DNA of 64,000 nucleotides, from NCBI GenBank assembly GCA_013396915.1, contig VWZL01000333.1, forward strand, positions 54,683 to 118,682, in the 5' to 3' direction. Below are positions 58,086 through 64,000 of the stretch, piece after piece (positions within the stretch are counted from its first letter, which is position 1; every line of letters begins with the position of its first letter). This stretch comes from Stercorarius parasiticus (Eukaryota; Chordata; Aves; Charadriiformes; Stercorariidae). Under the pieces are notes generated by a model, which was not told the origin of the DNA, made no database searches, and saw only the letters and a list, made by a program, of their open reading frames with translations. The position numbers and the translations under genes were made by a program.

Positions 58086-61000
58086 ACGGCACTAGCAGAC
58101 ATGGGATATCTGTGCCATTCTGCAATAGCAGCTGTTGATCAGGCAGGATAAATTACTGTGTTTGAATGGTGCTAAATATTAATTTTTAAGCGGTTCATTT
58201 GAGTCCCGTGGGCAGGATTCTTGTCACAGACTCAGATTACTGAAGGCAGATGTCTTCACACAGGTGTTTATGTGGAAGCCTGGTGGTTAAGTTCCCGTTA
58301 TAGTCAAGGTAGCTCAGTCTGGCTGCTCGCAGGTGGGGCATTTGTTGTCACAAGCAGATATCTTGAACACCCTCAGGCATCTCATATGGTTAGAGGTCCA
58401 ATGACTATAACTGTGTACAGGTAGATGAGACAGGACTGTTCTCTGGTCCTGAGGGCAAGTGGCAAGATGTGGCTCACAAGCATGTAGCTTAAAGCTCTTC
58501 CATCCCCAAAATAGTGTAACTCCATCCACAGTTTCCTTAAGGCAGCAGTCCTTGGCCCATGCTATCCTCTAAACCATATCCAATATCCTTTTGGCAGGTT
58601 ACTAGCCTGGATCGAGACCAGACTAGGGTGTATCCTAAAACATAAAACAATATGGATGCTTACAGGACTGTGATGGAGCCCATACTTGGACCACTTTTGA
58701 ACTTCTGGGACATTACAAGAATGTTGTTCCAAGCAAATCCATTTTTTCCATCCTCCTGTTAAAAGTGTGACATGTAGTTCTACTTTAAAAAATCAAGGTA
58801 TTAATGTCTAATATATTTCATTCTCAGTTTTGACATTTTCTCTGTTCAAAAGCTTTAGGACAGCTCATCACCTTATATATATGTGGAAGAATTGCCATAT
58901 AAATACAGCTATGATTATTTCTGTAGCACCATAAAACACAACAGAGCACCCCATAGCCCTTAACGATAGTATTTTATAAATAATACAATTGATATATTTC
59001 TAGCCCCCAAATCATAATGAATTTATATATTTTTCTTTCTACACATAAAAATATAATATTGCAAGTTAATCAAGAATCTATTTTAGATACTTTTCAGGTG
59101 TATCTGTAATGCTCAATGTCCGTATTTCAGAGAGGCAGTTCCCACCAAACGTCATGTCTTGAGATCTTGAGAACATGTACTCTTGGGACATAATAGCTAC
59201 CTAAGTGAACTATCACAGAGAACAGGAACAGGCACTCATACTAATTCAGCCTGTCTCTAAACAAATGTTATTAGCTTATAAGCAGGGCTGCATTATTATA
59301 TTACTATGTACTTTCCAGTTATAGAGTGAGCTTAAAGAGGATCAGAGGGTCTTTGCAAAATATTCCATTGCATCATGCAGGTAGACCTTTAGTATCAGTT
59401 ATAAATTTAAATTGGGAGTAACCTGGGGATTTCACCATATAAAAATAGTGTAACAACGAGAAGATTCAGGTGAGTATTGTCTTATTACTCCTCTCTTTTG
59501 CAAAATGACTCTTTCTTGCTGTATCTTAAGATTTTATTATGAACCCTCATGATAGTTAACATTTTTCTTCAGACTTCACCTACCTGAAGTATTGTACTTA
59601 CAGAAGAATCTCAGCTCTTGTTTCATATGAAGTGGGTTTGCAGAAATGCTTGAAAATGTGATATCTGTGTAACTCACATGTAGATAATCTAGGTAAAATG
59701 GAACTTTCACCACCATTGAGGTATGTCATTCACTTTTTCATCAGCCTTGTGTAGTTCTTATGAAGAGAGAGAAAGGAAGAATTTATTTTGGTGTAAAATT
59801 TTGAAAATGTAATAACTTGATGGAGGTATTTGCATTATAAAATTACTGAAATCTTAACTTCAAACAGAGAATAATTGACATATAAAATAACTTATTGCCA
59901 GCAAAGACAATAATTTATTAACAGAATTGTTCACTGACAGTAGGTGCAAGAATTTATGCATGAAATCCTGATTTAATTCTAAAAGTTACATATACTATGG
60001 TGGAGGTGGCATTTTACTTGCTAGTCTAAAAGAAAAAGGTACAAGAGACAGTTCTATTTGCATCCTCTTCATAATTATGTGGTTAACTGGCATGCTCATC
60101 ACATTGGCACACCAAAACAACGGCTGCATGAGATACTCTGGCAAAAACATGCATTTTATATAACTGCAAATGCATGAATCAATCTCTTAGTTCAAAGTGT
60201 TTTCCCCCATTATTTTCCAAAAGCAAGCCCATCTAATTCTGCTTGAGGCAGGAGCTGTGTTGCTGGGCATAGTAAAACCGTGTATTGTTTGCCCATATAA
60301 CTGACTCGTAAGCCAAGATACTGAAGGGCACATTTCTGAAGCCTCCAAGGGCTCCCAGTCATACTGGCAACACGCTGGTCCTTTCCGAGAGGTGTCTAGT
60401 CTATACCTCCTAACCAGTCTCACCTACTGTGTTTGTCTGCCTCTCGCAGATTGCTTTGCGATTGGCATCCACCGCCCTGCATGGCTGTGCCAGAATAGCG
60501 AATAAACAACGGGATACCCTGGCACTGGGATGCATTTTCATAACGATGAAATATGAGGTTTTCGCAGACGGCGTGACTCAACTTCCCACTTCAAAGACGA
60601 GTTAGCTGAAGTCTTTATTATGGCCAGACGATGCCCAACCCTATGTGAGAGAAGTGGGGGTTGAGGGCAAAAGCAGCTTACTCTCCTGGTGCCTCTCGGC
60701 ATGGTCTGGGATGGAGGCAGCTCACAGCCAGCAGCTGACTGGGAACAGGTAAACACAGTATTTTGGATAAACGACGCAAGCCATGCTGCCCGACTCCCTC
60801 ACAGAGAAAATCGGGCAAGAGTCCCTTTGGGATACCAAGCAGCTCAGGAGTAGCCTCCCACCTGGCTCACCTCAGCTGGTTCTTTCCCAACCTTTTGCCA
60901 AAATGCCTGAACGATACCATCTCTACCCAAAGGAGTAACAAAGCAGTTGAAAAGTTAAGTTGAGTGAGTTGTCTTAGGGCTTGATCCACAAGGGACTGGA

Positions 61001-63030
61001 TACCAGGGCTGAGAGGCATTTGCTAAAAGTAATTAAAGTCTCTTTCTCTCTTTCTATGGACTTGTGGAGGAGAAAATATATTCTTAGCTTCCATGTTTTA
61101 TTTACTAAAATTAAGTGAGATCAAGCTATGTAGCACGCGTTTCTGTTTACCAGTTGGGAAGTAATGTCCCATTGCACCTGCACGCACTTATCTTTGAAGC
61201 CGAGATGCATTACTCCAAACAGGCAGGAGTAGAAACAGAGAAGGATATCTGATGTGGTAACCTGGAAGTGTGGTGTCAGGTGCTTGACTCCTGAATATTT
61301 AGGAGGACTGTTTCACCTATAGTTTACATGGTCATGCTAATTTTTACTCCAGCCCCATAATGACTGTTTAGTTTTGAGAGAAAGTGTAGACTTTGACTGA
61401 CATTAAATAAACTATGACAACGCTGAGATAACATACCTTAGAGAGCATCTCAAGGTAGAAGTGTTTTAAATGTGTGTGATAAGACAACAGACATATATCA
61501 TGATAATACAAAGAAATTAATTTTGTGGCTCTGGTGATTAATTATGTTAACTCAGCTCTGGAGGTTTATGGCATTCCTGAATCTCAAAGAGTGAATTACA
61601 GCTTTTTATTGTACGTAGAAAGTTTTTACAGTTATGGAAGTGAGAAGTTTTTGTAGTCTCATATTCTAAGTGTGATTTCAGGAACTACAGCAATACTTTG
61701 AAACTGGGCTTCAGTCATTTCAGAGAAATCAGTTTGCATAACAGGAAAGAATGAAACTGGGTTATCAGGCAGTAGCAACGTGATAGGGGACATCATAGGG
61801 TGAGTGGCTTCATATTCCTTGTGCCACAATTTTAATCTGTCAATTTTTGTGCACCTTGCTCATCTCTATATTACCTGGAACTCTGCAGAAAGAAGAAAAT
61901 GTGCTTATGCTCATGAATATTGTTAGTCCATATGCTTTTCAATGCAGGAGCTTGGGGGTCAGCATTAGAAGTGTTGTTAACAACAGCACGATAGGCCAAA
62001 ACACGTAGAAATACTACTCCTTCGCTTGCTTCCTGCAGGTGAGGAGTGAGTGGGAAAGAAAAGGAGACAGAGCCTCTAGCCAGGAAACCTATATTACACT
62101 GGGTAGAGGGTCACCGCAAGGTTAATCCTCCTCCTCTTCCATGACAAGGGTATTGAAGAAGAGCAAGTTTTAATCTTGTGGGTCACCCCGTCACCAAGCA
62201 GCTGCATGGTGTGTACCTCAGGCCACCCAGCCAAGCTCTGCTCCATGCAGGGAGCCCCTGGCAAACCACAGCTTAGCCCTTGGAGAAGGTCTTCTCCATC
62301 ATCTGGTAGCATGATGCCCTGCACGTACCTTATTTTGCAGGGTTAACATTTAGGTCATCTGAACATTAGCCACACTCAAAACCTTGTGGCTACCACTTCC
62401 CCCACCACCCACCAGTGAAAGACCAGTGTCCAAACTGCAGGTGTGTGCAAGGAGACCAACGTGTTAAAGCCATTCACTTTCAGGTACTGAGCTGCCGTCC
62501 TCTGCTTCTCCATGCATACCTCCTGGTGTGTGGTTCAGCACTGCTGACTTTAGATGTATAATATTTAATTGTCTATATGTAATTTACTTGTCCTTTAGTG
62601 GAGAGAAATAGGCATGTTCAGCTGGTGATTCATCTACCTATCTTACATTCCTGTCTTACACAGGTTTGATTTGACTGTCTCCCACCATTCACTGAAGACA
62701 GAGCTAACTTCTGAACTTTTAGACTTTTAATGTTAAATGAGATTAATCCATGCCTAGGTGCTTACTTGTGAACCATTTGGCTATGGGTCATAGACTGGAA
62801 CAAGTGTTATTAGAAGAAAAAAAATTCAGGTACAAGTTAAAGTGGCTTTTACGTTGAGTTTTGATGTCGTATGTGTGCAATATATCTTGCTATTAAAAAT
62901 GAAAAAAAGATTCTTGCGTGTATATGTTCATGTAAGCAAGAAAATTAAGGTGTGTTAGTGGAGATAACTAGCTGTTGTAGCTCAATAAATCTCCCAAACT
63001 CTCAGGCACACAAAAACTTCTTTTAATTTT

Positions 63031-63066
63031 GTGTATATATGTGTGTATATATATATGCGCATATAA
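63031..63066. repeat. TA/TG dinucleotide microsatellite
   Basis: Imperfect (TA)n/(TG)n run with a GCGC interruption near 63057-63060. Potentially length-variable. Confidence 0.85.
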
Positions 63067-64000
63067 CGGAGTCAAAATGGAAACATGGATACCTGTTTGT
63101 CTTGTGACAGTGTACATCTAAAATTCAAGTATACCTTCGGTGTTCTTCAGTGACATGGCATAACGTTACATGCAGTCCCCTCAAAATCTCTCCTCTTTCA
63201 TATAGTTACATACGTGTACATACATATACCATAGTATACGCAATAGTAGTTCTGAATTAAGTTTAGTTTGACATATTGCCTATATGACATAGTAGACCTG
63301 AATAGATAAATGCACACTTGTGTATGTCTGCGGTGGATTATTGCATATACCTATATGCAATGCAGTTGCTGGTATGTCAAACCTGTATGACTTGTCCCAT
63401 CCTTCATTGCTTGCTCACGTTACTTTGCAAGTAGAAAACATCCTTGAAGATTTCACTAAGGATATCTTGACCTAAGATGGTGAAAGACACCGTAACAAGC
63501 TCTAAACCCCTTTCTATTCACTTTGCGGATGGCACTTGCAAGAAAAGACAGGAGAGATCGCATGGTGCTCTATTGCATTGCCAAAGAACATGCCGCCAAG
63601 CACCTGCGAGGTGTGAGCTTAAAAAACAGCCCAGGTGCTCAGAGTGAGACCAACCACCTTCAGGGCTGTCCCAATCCTAGACTGGGACAGTGAAGACATC
63701 ACTTCGAACAAACTAAGCACAGCTGAGGGATGAGCCTTGTCAAAGCAGGAAAAAAACAAGTAAAATAAGTGTGCTAGTCATAAAATAATTTATTTGGAAT
63801 ATGTACCCAAATCTTGTAGATTTAAAACATTCCTTTCTATTGTTTTTCTTTGATGCAGAAACTGATTGTGTGGTGACTAATGGGCTGCTGTCAAGAGCAA
63901 AAATCAATTAATTGCTTACATTTAAATCTATACTTTAATAAAAGAAGATTATCTGCACTGTAGACTGTTAATTTTTTTCATGTAATGATATAGACAATCA

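Larger units (their letters stand above)
54176..64000. other. AT-rich non-coding stretch
   Basis: No gene, RNA or large transposon that I can support. It contains one weak repeat fragment at 58.0 kb and TA/TG simple sequence near 63.03 kb. A patch at 60.2-60.96 kb has somewhat higher GC and several short frames on both strands, none with a known family. Confidence 0.5.

Noticed and set aside
60538..60756. Minus-strand segment with an AATAAAG signal resembling the end of another LTR
   Set aside because: No TG...CA boundaries or target duplication found, and one short signal is not enough.

Overview
The window looks like non-coding DNA from a bird nuclear genome, either intergenic or inside a very large intron. 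The main evidence is a set of CR1 (chicken repeat 1) LINE fragments in both orientations, several ending in the CR1-type 3' octamer repeat (ATTCTATG-like). There is also one complete solo LTR of an avian ERVL-like endogenous retrovirus with a matching 5-bp target-site duplication. That LTR type, as I remember it, is common in Neoaves, so a neoavian bird is my best guess; this rests on recall of the family and not on a search.

Layout: 1-5 kb is unique-looking sequence with pyrimidine-rich runs. A young-looking CR1 tail lies at 5.0-5.5 kb (+), with a closely matching inverted partner at 7.9-8.3 kb (-). A strongly decayed CR1 lies at 10.6-11.0 kb (-), and a possible older LINE tail at 11.7-11.9 kb (-). 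From 11 to 25.6 kb there is AT-rich non-coding DNA with simple repeats, decayed palindromic repeats of a type I associate with reptiles and birds, and the first copy (16.9-17.3 kb) of an unidentified dispersed repeat. An old-lineage CR1 lies at 25.7-26.4 kb (+). The longest CR1, about 1.5 kb and including part of the reverse transcriptase, lies at 29.5-31.0 kb (+). It is followed at 31.4-31.8 kb by the second copy of the unidentified repeat. A CR1 scrap lies at 39.95-40.1 kb (+), another CR1 tail at 44.1-44.7 kb (-), and the solo LTR at 53.6-54.2 kb. From 54.2 kb to the end I see only simple repeats and one weak repeat fragment.

I found no host protein-coding exon, tRNA, rRNA, CpG island or CRISPR array that I can defend. 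The only recognisable protein homology is to CR1 ORF2, and every copy is 5'-truncated and broken, so no genes here work together. The long open frames at 20.8-21.3 kb and 27.9-28.4 kb are within what chance gives in 64 kb. I did not find a new biological system. The items most worth following are the unidentified repeat pair (16.9/31.4 kb), the palindromic repeat fragments, the small inverted-repeat unit at 28.75 kb, and the dated insertions (solo LTR and the two matching CR1 tails).
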